The notes below the pieces were generated by a model. It saw nothing but the letters and a program-made list of their open reading frames with translations. It was not told where the DNA came from and did not search any database. Source: Ralstonia thomasii (lineage in GTDB: Bacteria > Pseudomonadota > Gammaproteobacteria > Burkholderiales > Burkholderiaceae). Taken from it: DNA of 64,000 nt. Of this stretch, positions 1-9,994 are shown one piece after another. The DNA lies in assembly GCF_958405895.1 (NCBI RefSeq), contig NZ_CATZAR010000001.1. The stretch is one strand, 5' to 3'. The position numbers and the translations under genes were made by a program. How positions within the stretch are numbered: the stretch's first letter is position 1; each line of letters opens with the position of its first letter.

Positions 1-58
1 GCCGGTACGACCCGTTTGTTGACATCTAGCTGATCCTTGTAGGGGCCCAGCAAGCGTA

Positions 59-3000
59 TCACTCCCTAACTGCCGCCCTGTCCAGCCCCAAGGGGTCACT
101 CCAGAGAGCGCTCAGATGTGCCTCGATACGGCTGCCCATCCGTGATATCCCCCAGGCGCGCGTCACACGCTTGAAAGCTGCTGACTGCGACACTGGCCCC
201 TCAGTTTCGACCACCTTAAGCAACTGGCTCGCAAGAAGTGATATAGAACTACCCTCGTAGAAGCGGTCTGGATTGGTTGCGCTAAGGCGCGTCAATTCAT
301 ACTCAGGCAAAGACGTTTGAGAAACCGCTGACGCTGTCTCGGATTCAGCTCTGGCATACAGGACATGTTCCTCAACGGGTTCTGCTTCCTCCACCAGTTC
401 AACGACCGGCTCACTCTCTGTCGGCACGGCCGCAACCAACTCCTCCAGTCGAGTCAGAAGTCTTCGCATCGGGTCTGCGGGGTTCAACCACCAATCAGTG
501 GACCAGATTCGGTGCAGTTGCCAACCTAGCCCTTCGAGAACGTGCTGGCGGAGTCGGTCACGGTCGCGCGCCGTAGCGCCGGAATGATAGGTGCGGCCGT
601 CACACTCAACCCCCAGCAAGTAGCGCCCGGGGGCGCGAGGGTCAACTACGCCAATGTCAATCCGGTATCCAGATACGCCAACCTGCGGGTGGACCGTCCA
701 CCCTTTCTCGCGAATGGCTGCAATCACCTGACGCTCGAACGGACTGTCAGGTTCTCGGCCCGTCGGCATACTCTGCTCCACCAAGGCCCGTGGCCCCCGG
801 ATGGCGAATTCCAGATAGTTCTTCAAATCGCGCACGCCAGCGGCCCGGACGCGAGACAGGTCAACTTGCTCGGGTAGCAGCGTGCTAAAAATGACAACGC
901 CGACTCGGGCACGTGAAACCGCGACGTTGAGGCGCCGATGCCCCCCTTCGAGGTTCAGAGGCCCGAAATTGAGACTGACCTTTCCAGATGCATCAGGCCC
1001 GTAGGTAATCGAGAAGAAGATGATGTCGCGCTCATCGCCCTGAACGTTCTCCAGATTTTTGATGAACAGCCCTTCCTGCCGCGCTTGAGCAATAGCCTGG
1101 TCCAGCGGCTGCGAGGTCCGGCGGCGCTCATCAAGCATGCGCTCAATCAGGCTTTGCTGGGCTTGGTTAAAAGTCACCACGCCCAACGTCAGGTCGCGCT
1201 TCGTTGGGTCGAGATAGTGTTGCTCAATCGCCTTGACGATGGCATCCGCCTCGGCCCGGTTGGTTCTGGAGCCGCCGCGGTCATAGACGCCTTGAACGCG
1301 CTCGAGGCGCACACTCTGGTCATCTGTGACCGGCGACGGAAAGGTCACCAGCGCGTTGTCGTAGTAAGTAACATTGCTGAAGGTAATCAAGCCCTCGTGC
1401 TTGCTTCGGTAGTGCCAATTCAATCGAAGCTCCGGCAGTCCGATACTTAGACATTCGTCGAGAATACTCTCGAGGTCTTGAATATCGTCACTGTCCTGCC
1501 CGTCTTCGGAATCGTCCGCCCTGCTGAAGAAGCTGGTCGGCGGCAGTTGCTTTGGGTCTCCGACGCACACGAGTTGCTTGCCGCGGGCGATTGCGCCAAC
1601 TGCATCCCAAACTGGAATCTGCGATGCCTCATCGAAAATAACTACGTCGAACTGGGCATGAGAGGCATCCAGGTACTGCGCGACCGACAGTGGGGACATT
1701 AGCAGACATGGCTTCAGCCGGGTCATCAGGCTTGGCAAATTCTGCACCAGTTGCCGAATCGGCATGTGTTTGCGCTGCTTCTGCAGTTCACGCCGTAGCT
1801 TCCCCAACTCAGAATCTGCTCCAGGGACCACCCCGACACTGGCTGGAATCTGACCCGCCAGCTTTGCCGCAATATATTGCTGGGTCAGTTTCTGGAACCG
1901 CTCATCGGCTTCCTTGAATTCGGCAATCTTGCGGTCATGCTCGGCGCTCGCGAAATTGCAGAGCACAGGCTCCCGGTCAATCGCCTTCCGCAGCCACCAA
2001 CTCTGATAGCTGTATTCGAAAAACGTCGCCACGCTGGACAGCGGCACTTCACCGGCCTCAAGCGCATCGACAATGCCTTGCAATCCGCTACTGATTGCGT
2101 TGGTCCGGGACTTCCGCCACAGACACCACGGCTGCAATTGGCGCGACGCCGAATGCCAGCCCTGAAGTAGACCCAGAAGTCGAGGAATCACGCCAGACGC
2201 GGTTGGCTCAAGCCCAAGGTCTGCATGACAGTTCCCGAACTCAACTACCCGGCGCAGTTGAGCTATGGCTTCTCGATAGCAATCGCGGTACGACAGCAAA
2301 CTCGTCCCAAGAGGCGTGCCCGCCTTCAGCATGCCTCTATTGTCCGAGACGAATGGCTGGAGCTTTGCACGCAGAGTTTGGGCTAGTTCGATGTCACTGC
2401 CTGCGATGGCACTCACCGCATCAGCAAACGACGTCGCCCACCGTTCCGCACTCTCGACAACATTCCAATCCGTCTTGGATGCCGTAAAGGTTTCATGCAG
2501 CAGTTGCGATGCATCCGAAGACATGGACTCAATAGCCTTGTCCTCGACGTTGACAGTGGTCAATGCCGCGATGACTGCCGGAACATCGGTGCCTTGCGGA
2601 CGCCGTTGGTCCTGACGATACAGGCGCAATCGCCCAGTGACTGCCCGCTGGGCGAGCCAACTCTTCGGCCACCAGGTATTGGTCGCTGCTGCCCACTGCA
2701 GTTTCAGCTCAGAGGCATTTAGCGCGGCGACATCCTCTACGTAGAACTTGCTAAGTGGCTCCCATGCCCGATTACGCGCGAGACCGTGCTGGCGCAAGCT
2801 GGCAAGCCTGCTTCGAACGGACTCGTCATGCGCTGACCGGGCAACATCAACGGGAACGGTTGGCGCAGCAGAAAGCACATCGGCCAGCGCGTCGAACTTA
2901 CCCAGTTGGTTCAACGAAAAGGCAATCTTGGGCAGGCCCAGTAGATTCAGCAGGCTCGATGTAGCCTCATCCAGATTCTTGATTTGAGCCTCAAGCATCG

Positions 3001-5683
3001 AGACCGCGTCAAGGAACTCTTGTTGCCAGGTCGGTATCCACTCGGTTTTGTGGATTACGGCCAGCGGGTGATTCCGTAAACCAGTCAGTTGTCCGGCCAA
3101 CGCACCCATCTGGCGGCAGGTTTCCCGTAATGCCTCAAGCTGAGCCCGGTCGTGTGCGTCCGCGTCTGCCCACGGCATTTGGCCCGGCCGCATTTCCGCA
3201 TACTGCAGGGTGGTCCCGATGGCGTCGTAAATGGTCAGGTCGTTCGAATGGATGCGGTGCAGGGCATTCGCCACGCCATTCAGGTCGGTCCGCAGCGCAA
3301 GTAGTCGCTCAGACTCTCGCTCCCAATCCTTTACTGTGCGCGCGCCTGCGGCGTCGAGCGCGATACCAAGCTGCTTCAGGACATCCGCCTTCTTCGCCTT
3401 CGAAGAGTGCAGTTCCAAGCAGAACGGACCAAGCCCCAAGCTGCTGAGCCGCCGGTGCACCACCTCAAGCGCGGCCATCTTTTCGGAGACAAACAGCACG
3501 GTCTTCCCCATCGCCAGCAGATGGGCAATCAGGTTCGAGATAGTCTGGCTCTTGCCTGTCCCAGGCGGACCTTCGATAACCAGATTCTTGCCCTCGGCGG
3601 CTACGCAAACCGCACGCAACTGCGAAGAGTCCGATAGAAGCGGCGTGAACAAGTCTTGGGGCCGGAATTTTTCATCCAGGGTATTGGGCTCGAACCCCGT
3701 CGCGCTGTCCGCGAATGCCTTGCCGGGATTGTTAATCAGATGGGCAACAACGCTGCTCTCCTGGAGTTGTTTGTGGCGGTCCTGAAGGTCCTTCCACATC
3801 AGGTACTTCGTGAACGAGAAAATGCCCAGGTGGACTTGCTCCTTGACCTCCCATCCCTTCAGTTCGCCCACATGCAGCCGGAAGGTTTGCAGTATGCGAT
3901 TGACATCGATGCCCCGGTCATCAGTCGGTAGGGTGTCAAACGACGGCAATTTCAGGCTGAAGTCCTGCAGTAACTTCTGGAGCAGCGTCGGGTTCACGAG
4001 AGCATCGTCGTCGTGTCGAACTAGCCGGAAACCACTCCTGACGGACTGACGGGACAGCGTGACCGGGATGAGCAGAATCGGGGCAAGGTGGCTCGATTCC
4101 GCATCCTTGCTCTCCTGCCATTGCAACATTCCGAATGCGAGAAACAGCGTATTGGCGCCACCTTCCTCCATCCCTGTGCTGGCGGCCCGGAATATCTCGA
4201 GAAGCTTGCCTTCCAAGGCATCTTCGCTGACGTCAGTGACGATTTCGTTCCGGCTGAGAGCGTCGGCCGCCAGGTCATCGACGGCAGAGGTGCCATTGCG
4301 GCCGGCATACACGTTGGCATCCCGACCATCCGCACCAGTCATCATTTTCGGCAGTGCGCGAACACGAAACTCGCTTCCCTCCGCAAGCCGGTCTTCCAGC
4401 GCGCCCGGGTCCGGGCAGATGACGCGCAAGGTGGTTTTAGACGGCTTGAAGTTCAGAAGCTTGTTGCGCAGCGTCAGGTCGAGCAGCTTGCTTTTCCATT
4501 TCGCTAGGCGTCCTTCCGGTGTGTCAGGCGTGACGTCGTCACGCAGCGGCACCACAACGGGGTCCAATGGCGGCAACTGAGGGACATCCTCAATGACAGG
4601 AACATCGCCTTTGGCAATCAGGCCGGTAGGTTCGTCAATGTGCGACGAGCGGGATGGCAGCGGGCGAATTTGGACTTCGCGTGCGCGTCGAATGTCCACC
4701 GCATACGCGAATTGCTCCTCGTCGTTCAGATGCTCCTCACCACGAGAGCAGGCCCAGCGCAGTGACGGCTTCTGGCCGCCCGCCACGCCGGTGGTCTCGA
4801 AGACCATGAATTCCCCCGACTTCACGCGCTTACGAATCGCCTGAACGTCATCCACCAGTGCAGTGGGGAAATCGGTTTCTATCAACCAAACGCCCACCCA
4901 GGCATGGCCCTCTTTGAATAGCACAACAGGATGCAGGCCGGCTTGCTCCAGGCAAGACGCAAACAGCATTGCAAGGTCAAGACAGGTCGCTAGCTTGCTG
5001 TCGAGGATGCGCTCGGGGGTTCGGATTTTCTGACCGTCGTTCCCGAATGAAGCTGGCGGATTCGAGTATTGAATGTCCTCAGCAACTACGGTGCTGTAGA
5101 TGGCCGACACCTGCTTCCAGACTTTTTCACGATTCTTGGATTGGTAGCCGTCCATCGACAGGTCGACAGACGTCTGGCGCAACAATCCGGATGCCCGAGC
5201 AATGAGCTTGTCCACGACCCTTGAGTTCGGCATGCAGAACGCAGCCAATAGCTCGGGTAAGGACCGCGTACCAGCCCACTGGTCGTAGGCGAGCACATCA
5301 ATGCTGTGCGTCGCCGTCGCAAGCTCGTTGCCTTGAATGCTCAATGAAGCAGCAATGCTTGCGCGTTCGGACTCATCGAGGCGGCTGAAATACTGATGGT
5401 CTGGGCGCAGGTCGACGGGCGCCAGGCGGCGGCTCTCGCCGGCAGCCAGTGCCTCGAAACGAAAGCGGGCACTCTCCGCAAAGGCGGGAACACATTTGAC
5501 GGTTAGCTCGACGTCCGTGAGCGTTGTCTTCCCATCATTGGTCACCAGGATTTCGCGAATGACAGGGACGTTGTTCTGAACTGCTGCGTACCCTATTGTG
5601 AGGTCCGCAATAACTTGAACGCTCGGTAGCGTCGCTTCGGAAGTCGTCAAATTCTCAGCTTCACCTGCCTGTCCCTGCACCAT
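59..5683 (-). CDS. Giant DUF4011 / SF1 helicase / Vsr-like nuclease / DUF3320 defence protein (Hhe-type)
   Basis: 1,874 residues. Seen in order: an N-terminal beta-rich part; a transglutaminase-like segment (about 220-300, C234 and H260 in a CLDLAMLFASCLEQAGL...EGHAWVGV context); the DUF4011 signature LLDLTLRNKLLNF (about 400-412); Walker A GPPGTGKSQT (705-714); helicase motif II FDEASQIP followed by GDPKQLPPTSFF; motifs IV-VI including LNWHYRS, ENVQGDERDIIFFS and LNVAVSRAR; a Vsr/DUF559-like nuclease with YRIDIGV and GVECDG acidic residues (about 1,680-1,730); and a DUF3320-like C terminus. This architecture was reported as an anti-phage gene (Hhe, helicase-DUF4011-Vsr-DUF3320). It presumably translocates on and cuts foreign DNA (inference). 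It is transcribed away from the Hachiman genes, so both are fed from the 5.7-6.4 kb spacer. The start ATG has a G-rich ribosome site (AAGGGGCGGGG) just upstream. All catalytic motifs look intact. Confidence 0.85.
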   Translation of the reverse strand: MVQGQAGEAENLTTSEATLPSVQVIADLTIGYAAVQNNVPVIREILVTNDGKTTLTDVELTVKCVPAFAESARFRFEALAAGESRRLAPVDLRPDHQYFSRLDESERASIAASLSIQGNELATATHSIDVLAYDQWAGTRSLPELLAAFCMPNSRVVDKLIARASGLLRQTSVDLSMDGYQSKNREKVWKQVSAIYSTVVAEDIQYSNPPASFGNDGQKIRTPERILDSKLATCLDLAMLFASCLEQAGLHPVVLFKEGHAWVGVWLIETDFPTALVDDVQAIRKRVKSGEFMVFETTGVAGGQKPSLRWACSRGEEHLNDEEQFAYAVDIRRAREVQIRPLPSRSSHIDEPTGLIAKGDVPVIEDVPQLPPLDPVVVPLRDDVTPDTPEGRLAKWKSKLLDLTLRNKLLNFKPSKTTLRVICPDPGALEDRLAEGSEFRVRALPKMMTGADGRDANVYAGRNGTSAVDDLAADALSRNEIVTDVSEDALEGKLLEIFRAASTGMEEGGANTLFLAFGMLQWQESKDAESSHLAPILLIPVTLSRQSVRSGFRLVRHDDDALVNPTLLQKLLQDFSLKLPSFDTLPTDDRGIDVNRILQTFRLHVGELKGWEVKEQVHLGIFSFTKYLMWKDLQDRHKQLQESSVVAHLINNPGKAFADSATGFEPNTLDEKFRPQDLFTPLLSDSSQLRAVCVAAEGKNLVIEGPPGTGKSQTISNLIAHLLAMGKTVLFVSEKMAALEVVHRRLSSLGLGPFCLELHSSKAKKADVLKQLGIALDAAGARTVKDWERESERLLALRTDLNGVANALHRIHSNDLTIYDAIGTTLQYAEMRPGQMPWADADAHDRAQLEALRETCRQMGALAGQLTGLRNHPLAVIHKTEWIPTWQQEFLDAVSMLEAQIKNLDEATSSLLNLLGLPKIAFSLNQLGKFDALADVLSAAPTVPVDVARSAHDESVRSRLASLRQHGLARNRAWEPLSKFYVEDVAALNASELKLQWAAATNTWWPKSWLAQRAVTGRLRLYRQDQRRPQGTDVPAVIAALTTVNVEDKAIESMSSDASQLLHETFTASKTDWNVVESAERWATSFADAVSAIAGSDIELAQTLRAKLQPFVSDNRGMLKAGTPLGTSLLSYRDCYREAIAQLRRVVEFGNCHADLGLEPTASGVIPRLLGLLQGWHSASRQLQPWCLWRKSRTNAISSGLQGIVDALEAGEVPLSSVATFFEYSYQSWWLRKAIDREPVLCNFASAEHDRKIAEFKEADERFQKLTQQYIAAKLAGQIPASVGVVPGADSELGKLRRELQKQRKHMPIRQLVQNLPSLMTRLKPCLLMSPLSVAQYLDASHAQFDVVIFDEASQIPVWDAVGAIARGKQLVCVGDPKQLPPTSFFSRADDSEDGQDSDDIQDLESILDECLSIGLPELRLNWHYRSKHEGLITFSNVTYYDNALVTFPSPVTDDQSVRLERVQGVYDRGGSRTNRAEADAIVKAIEQHYLDPTKRDLTLGVVTFNQAQQSLIERMLDERRRTSQPLDQAIAQARQEGLFIKNLENVQGDERDIIFFSITYGPDASGKVSLNFGPLNLEGGHRRLNVAVSRARVGVVIFSTLLPEQVDLSRVRAAGVRDLKNYLEFAIRGPRALVEQSMPTGREPDSPFERQVIAAIREKGWTVHPQVGVSGYRIDIGVVDPRAPGRYLLGVECDGRTYHSGATARDRDRLRQHVLEGLGWQLHRIWSTDWWLNPADPMRRLLTRLEELVAAVPTESEPVVELVEEAEPVEEHVLYARAESETASAVSQTSLPEYELTRLSATNPDRFYEGSSISLLASQLLKVVETEGPVSQSAAFKRVTRAWGISRMGSRIEAHLSALWSDPLGLDRAAVRE

Positions 5684-6390
5684 GACCCCGCCCCTTCTTG
5701 ATTCTCGCCTGGCTCGGTCGGGCGCCTCACAATGCGGGGCGTCACGTTGGCTGAGCCGCGATATTGGTTGTTGTACAGCCGTGATTCTTTCGCAACGAGC
5801 AAGCTCGCCTTGTCCCGTCAGGGTTGCGCCGACTCATTATATCCGTGAGCTCACCCAGGCCCAGTCCGATTATGTTCTCTTGTCGCGATACCAAAGGGCC
5901 TGCGAGAATCAACACTTAGGATTAAAAAGCGGCAGTTCGCGGCTGACGAGATTTACTTCTGAACATTATGCCCAGCGTACTAACCGCGGGGAGCAGGTCA
6001 GCGCTAGGGAAACACCGTTTTACTGAATCCGGCAGGCTAAGTGACGCGACACCGTTGCTGGTGTTTGTCCCACTCGACTAGGATTGTCGGAAGGACGCGA
6101 GGACCAGTCCATCGAAATGATGCTCGAAGACTTCGCCTTGCGGGTTAAGGAAGCAGAACTACTATCCCAGCGGCATTGGACCCTGACAAAAAAGTATGAC
6201 GAGCAGGCGTACACGGGACACTGGCTTAGCGAGCTCCCCTCCTAAGGGGGGAGGCTCCGCAGCGCAATATGCCGATGTAGACTGTGTTCGAGTCGCAATC
6301 AAGATATCAATATCAATTACATCTGGTCTAAGTTTCGTTGTGCCGGGGGCATAAGGTCGTCTGGCGCCGGTTCAGGGGTGGTGTTACCGA
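5684..6390. other. Divergent spacer between the Hhe-type gene and hamA
   Basis: About 700 bp separating divergent defence genes, AT-richer than its neighbours; it must contain both promoters. A 42-codon open frame (6117-6245, beginning MMLEDFALRVKEAELL) reads like protein but has no well-placed ribosome site; it stays open upstream to 6045 without a start codon, so it may be a gene remnant. Its end lies in an imperfect hairpin (6229-6255; arms GAGCTCCCCTCC / GGGGGGAGGCTC), which could terminate that transcript. No convincing larger gene is seen on either strand. Confidence 0.5.
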
Positions 6391-7365
6391 ATGCAAGATG
6401 AGCCTTTTCCGTCGGGTTCCCGAGCGGGCAGAATAAGTGGCATTGTCGATTCCCATGCCGTCGATGTGCGCATCCGGCGCGTTGAGTTCACGTCTACGAC
6501 TCTGCCCTGCGTGAATGCACATTTCCTATATCCAGTCTTCAAAGGCCGCCAACCGACGATGGAAGCGTTGGCGAAGATGTTGGTTAAGGAAATTACGAAG
6601 TTCTGCGCTACGCGCGCGGACCGCCGTAAAGCCAAGCGCTTAGACAACGAAGCCGGAGACCTCGAGACGGGTGCGGTCGAGGAGCTTGCCGCGAAGGCGC
6701 GGAGTTTATTCATGGCGCCAGACGCGGATGCCCGGTCTGGGGAGGCAGGGGAGCTCCTCCTGTATGCGCTCATCGAGCACTATCTCCGTGCCCCATTGAT
6801 TGTTTCGAAAATGCGGTTGAAGACCAGCACCAACATGCCAGTCCATGGGGCCGATGGGCTTCATGCCGGATGGTGCGAGAAGACCGATGCGCTGATTCTC
6901 TATTTTGGAGAATCAAAGATGCACCAAACATTCGCAAGTGCCATGCAAGATGCGGCGGAGTCTGTGGCGGCTCTTGTGATGAACAAGGATGGGCGTCTGG
7001 AGCGAGAGCTCGACCTGGTGTCGAATTTTTACGACTTAGGGAATTTTCCTGAGAAAGGTATCGAATACTTGCTTCGCTTCCTCAATCCGTTCGAAACAGA
7101 GGAAGGCAATCGACGAATTGACCGCTTCGCGATACTTGTCGGTTTCGACTATCACGCTTACGCTAAGGTTGCTGACGTGCCTCTGGCGGAAGTCGAGCAG
7201 ACATTCCTTCGCTACTACAAAGCGGCGATGAATCAGAAAATTGGCACGGCTCGAAGCCATCTCGAGAACAACGGGATTGAGCTTGAGAATGTGGATTTGT
7301 TCATCTTCCCTGTGCCGTCGGTCGACTTGTTTCGAGCCAGTTTTCAGGAGGCGATGAATGGCTGA
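6391..7365 (+). CDS. hamA: Hachiman defence protein HamA (DUF1837 nuclease)
   Basis: 324 residues. It carries the DUF1837 layout: GEAGELLLYALIEHYL (about 117-132), VSKMRLKTS (about 138-146), then GADGLHAGW and LYFGESKMHQ. D155, E174 and K176 form a D-x18-E-x-K constellation expected of a PD-(D/E)xK-type nuclease. Established knowledge: HamA is the effector nuclease of Hachiman, held inactive by the helicase HamB and released when the complex senses abnormal DNA ends during phage infection. The stop overlaps the hamB start by 8 bp, with GGAGG just before the hamB ATG, so the two are translationally coupled. The ATG at 6391 lacks a strong ribosome site; the next in-frame ATG (6559) would remove part of the usual N-terminal region. 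Confidence 0.9.
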   Translation: MQDEPFPSGSRAGRISGIVDSHAVDVRIRRVEFTSTTLPCVNAHFLYPVFKGRQPTMEALAKMLVKEITKFCATRADRRKAKRLDNEAGDLETGAVEELAAKARSLFMAPDADARSGEAGELLLYALIEHYLRAPLIVSKMRLKTSTNMPVHGADGLHAGWCEKTDALILYFGESKMHQTFASAMQDAAESVAALVMNKDGRLERELDLVSNFYDLGNFPEKGIEYLLRFLNPFETEEGNRRIDRFAILVGFDYHAYAKVADVPLAEVEQTFLRYYKAAMNQKIGTARSHLENNGIELENVDLFIFPVPSVDLFRASFQEAMNG

Positions 7366-9913
7366 GTTCGCTTTCAGACTAGCAGAGCGCATTGAATCCA
7401 GCCCGCTGTTCCAAGAAGCACTCGCGGACCTGCAGCAGCAAAGTCTGATACCCCTGGTTGGCGGTCAGTCTAGCTTGGAGACCGCTCGGGCAGCTAGGTT
7501 GAGTGAGGCGGCAATTGCTTTGGCGCGCTCGACAGAGCCAAGGCACCAGGGCCTCGCTCAGGACATTGCGTACTCTCTGGTTGCCTGCCATGCAGATTCC
7601 AGGCTCCGCGGCGTGTGGCGCCACATTCTGGCGGAGACGGGAAATTTCCCTGCCGGCGATTATGTCTCCGACCGCCCTCTTATAGAACAAGAGCTGCCGT
7701 GGACGCTGAAGGTACGCGAAGCGGCACGCCGGGACCAAAACACAGTCAGCGTTCTCGGCCGGGAGATTGTGTTCACAGATTTCCAGGCGGATGTCTGGTC
7801 GCAGCTGCACGGACACCAGTTCGTAAATGTTTCCGCACCTACTTCCGCGGGAAAGTCCTTTCTGGTCCAGACATACTTGCTGGACGAACTGGCTAACACC
7901 CAGACAACCAGAAACATCGTCTACCTAGTACCTTCTCGTTCGCTCATTTTTGAAGTGCAGGCCAGCCTCACACACGCACTGAAGCCGTTGGCAGACAAGG
8001 TCGTGGTTAGCAGCGTTCCGCAAGTTCATGACGACTTGCATGCGGGTAAGAGTCTGGTGTTTGTGCTTACGCAAGAGCGCCTCCAGACCATTCTGAACGA
8101 GTCCACGATTGAGTTCGACGTCGTAATCGTGGATGAGGCGCAGCAAATCGGTGACGCGGATAGGGGAATCTTGCTCCTTGGGTGCTTGGAAGATGCGCTT
8201 GCTCGGCACCCCGAGAGCAAGATGCTGTTCATTACCCCAAGTTCTAAAGACGCGCGAACCATCGCACCATTGCTCGGGGCGACGGCGGTGCAGACGGTTC
8301 GGAGTACCGTTCGACCCGTACGGCAGAACTTGTTGTTCGTAACTTGCAGTGGTCGGAAGCCGAGTCGGATGATTTCCGTCCAACTACATCGGCAAGACCA
8401 AGAGAAGCTGAACGTTGGTAGCGTGTTGACGGAGCGAAGTATCGCCAAGGACGATAGGCTGGTGACAACTGCGTTGGAGCTTGGGAAGGATGGACAGAGC
8501 ATCGTCTATGCGTGGGCACCGTCGTCTGCTGACAAAGCCGCTTCGGATTTGGCTGACGGCCTGCCTGAGCTTGAGAACTTCGTTGATTCTCCGCTGGAGA
8601 AGCTTTCCAGTTTCGTTGCGGAGCATATCCATCCAGAGTTCAAACTCGCACAGGTACTTAGGAAGGGTGTCGGCGTGCACTACGGACGCCTACCGACGAC
8701 GATATCGAAGGCGGTCGAAGAGTACTTCGACGACGGTCATATCAAATATTTGGTCTGCACTTCCACGCTGCTCCAGGGCGTGAACCTTCCCGCGCGCAAC
8801 ATCTTTCTGAAGAATCCTAAGAAGGGGAAAAAAGGACCGTTGGAGGCCAATGAGTTCTGGAATCTTGCGGGGCGTGCGGGGAGGTTGAAGCGAGATACAC
8901 ACGGAAACGTGTTTCTGGTCGACTACGAGGATTGGGATTCTCAACCTGTCTCCGACCAGCAGACGACGGACGTAGAGCCTTCTATTTGCGACGCCCTTGG
9001 CACCAAACAAGAGCTGGTGTTGATTTATGCGCAAGACCTTCACCACAAGTCTGGCGTAAAAAAGGAGGCGCTCGCAGAAAGCGTGTTCACGCGTTTGTTC
9101 CTGGATGCGCGGGACGGCACAATCGACCAGACCATTGAACGCGCGCTGGCACGGTATCCAACCGTAAGTGCCTCGGCTTTGAAGGACGCCGTGATGGCTG
9201 CGCAAGACCGTGTGTCCTTGCCCACGTCGCTGCTCAGACGCAATAACCTAATTTCGCCGCTGCGACAGCAAGAGCTTTACGACCATTTCACAGACTGTGC
9301 GTCCGAGAAAATTCTGAGCGGCATGATACTTGTGCATCCTCGGAGCAAGTACCCAGACGCGAAGACGCGGCTGGCGGCGGCCCTCCGGGCGATTCACACT
9401 CATCTCGAAGGCAAGTTGACCAACGAGGAGGCCTACTACGGCTGGTTCGCGCTTGCCTGGATGCGTGGTGACTCACTGCGTTCGTTGATTGAAAACCGAG
9501 TTGAATGGGAGCTCGGGAAGGCGAAACTTGACGAGTTTGAGCCCGAAAAGATTGGGTCGCTCGCAAGAACGGTGATGGAGCAGGTAGAGACGAAGTTGCG
9601 CTACCACTACGTCAAGTACCTGCGGTGCTACATGGATATCCTCACGCACAAGCTCGGTGAAATAGGTCGCAGTGAGGAAGCAGAAATGCCGCCTATCCCA
9701 TTGTTCTTGGAACTTGGCGCATCGGAAAGAACGCTGGTCTCCGCGATGGGGCTCGGCATATCTCGAATCGCGGCACTGGAAGTTTCCAAGTTCCTGCAGA
9801 AGGACAAGGATGCAGGGTTCATTCGACAGGAACTGAAAACAAAGTGGTTCTGGCGCAGAGAGCTATCACCTTTTGTTGTTCGTGAGCTCGAACGACTCGG
9901 ACTGTTGGATTGA
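7358..9913 (+). CDS. hamB: Hachiman defence helicase HamB
   Basis: 851 residues, SF2 DExD/H-box helicase. Seen: Q-motif-like FTDFQADVW (about 139-147), Walker A SAPTSAGKS (159-167), motif II DEAQ (259-262), motif III-like ITPSS, and helicase C-terminal motifs GVHYGRLP, CTSTLLQGVNLP and NLAGRAGRL. The long C-terminal region (after about residue 560) has no recognised domain. Established knowledge: HamB binds HamA, scans DNA as an ATP-dependent helicase and licenses the nuclease. The immediate 5' neighbour hamA overlaps it, which fixes the pair as one system. A third co-directional gene (RelA/SpoT-HEPN) starts 81 bp downstream with no terminator between. Confidence 0.92.
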   Translation: MAEFAFRLAERIESSPLFQEALADLQQQSLIPLVGGQSSLETARAARLSEAAIALARSTEPRHQGLAQDIAYSLVACHADSRLRGVWRHILAETGNFPAGDYVSDRPLIEQELPWTLKVREAARRDQNTVSVLGREIVFTDFQADVWSQLHGHQFVNVSAPTSAGKSFLVQTYLLDELANTQTTRNIVYLVPSRSLIFEVQASLTHALKPLADKVVVSSVPQVHDDLHAGKSLVFVLTQERLQTILNESTIEFDVVIVDEAQQIGDADRGILLLGCLEDALARHPESKMLFITPSSKDARTIAPLLGATAVQTVRSTVRPVRQNLLFVTCSGRKPSRMISVQLHRQDQEKLNVGSVLTERSIAKDDRLVTTALELGKDGQSIVYAWAPSSADKAASDLADGLPELENFVDSPLEKLSSFVAEHIHPEFKLAQVLRKGVGVHYGRLPTTISKAVEEYFDDGHIKYLVCTSTLLQGVNLPARNIFLKNPKKGKKGPLEANEFWNLAGRAGRLKRDTHGNVFLVDYEDWDSQPVSDQQTTDVEPSICDALGTKQELVLIYAQDLHHKSGVKKEALAESVFTRLFLDARDGTIDQTIERALARYPTVSASALKDAVMAAQDRVSLPTSLLRRNNLISPLRQQELYDHFTDCASEKILSGMILVHPRSKYPDAKTRLAAALRAIHTHLEGKLTNEEAYYGWFALAWMRGDSLRSLIENRVEWELGKAKLDEFEPEKIGSLARTVMEQVETKLRYHYVKYLRCYMDILTHKLGEIGRSEEAEMPPIPLFLELGASERTLVSAMGLGISRIAALEVSKFLQKDKDAGFIRQELKTKWFWRRELSPFVVRELERLGLLD

Positions 9914-9994
9914 TGCAACCATTGAAGGATGCTAAGGAAGCGATGCGCCGTCGCGCCACGCTGAATTCGCAGGGAACCCTCAACTCAGATTGAC

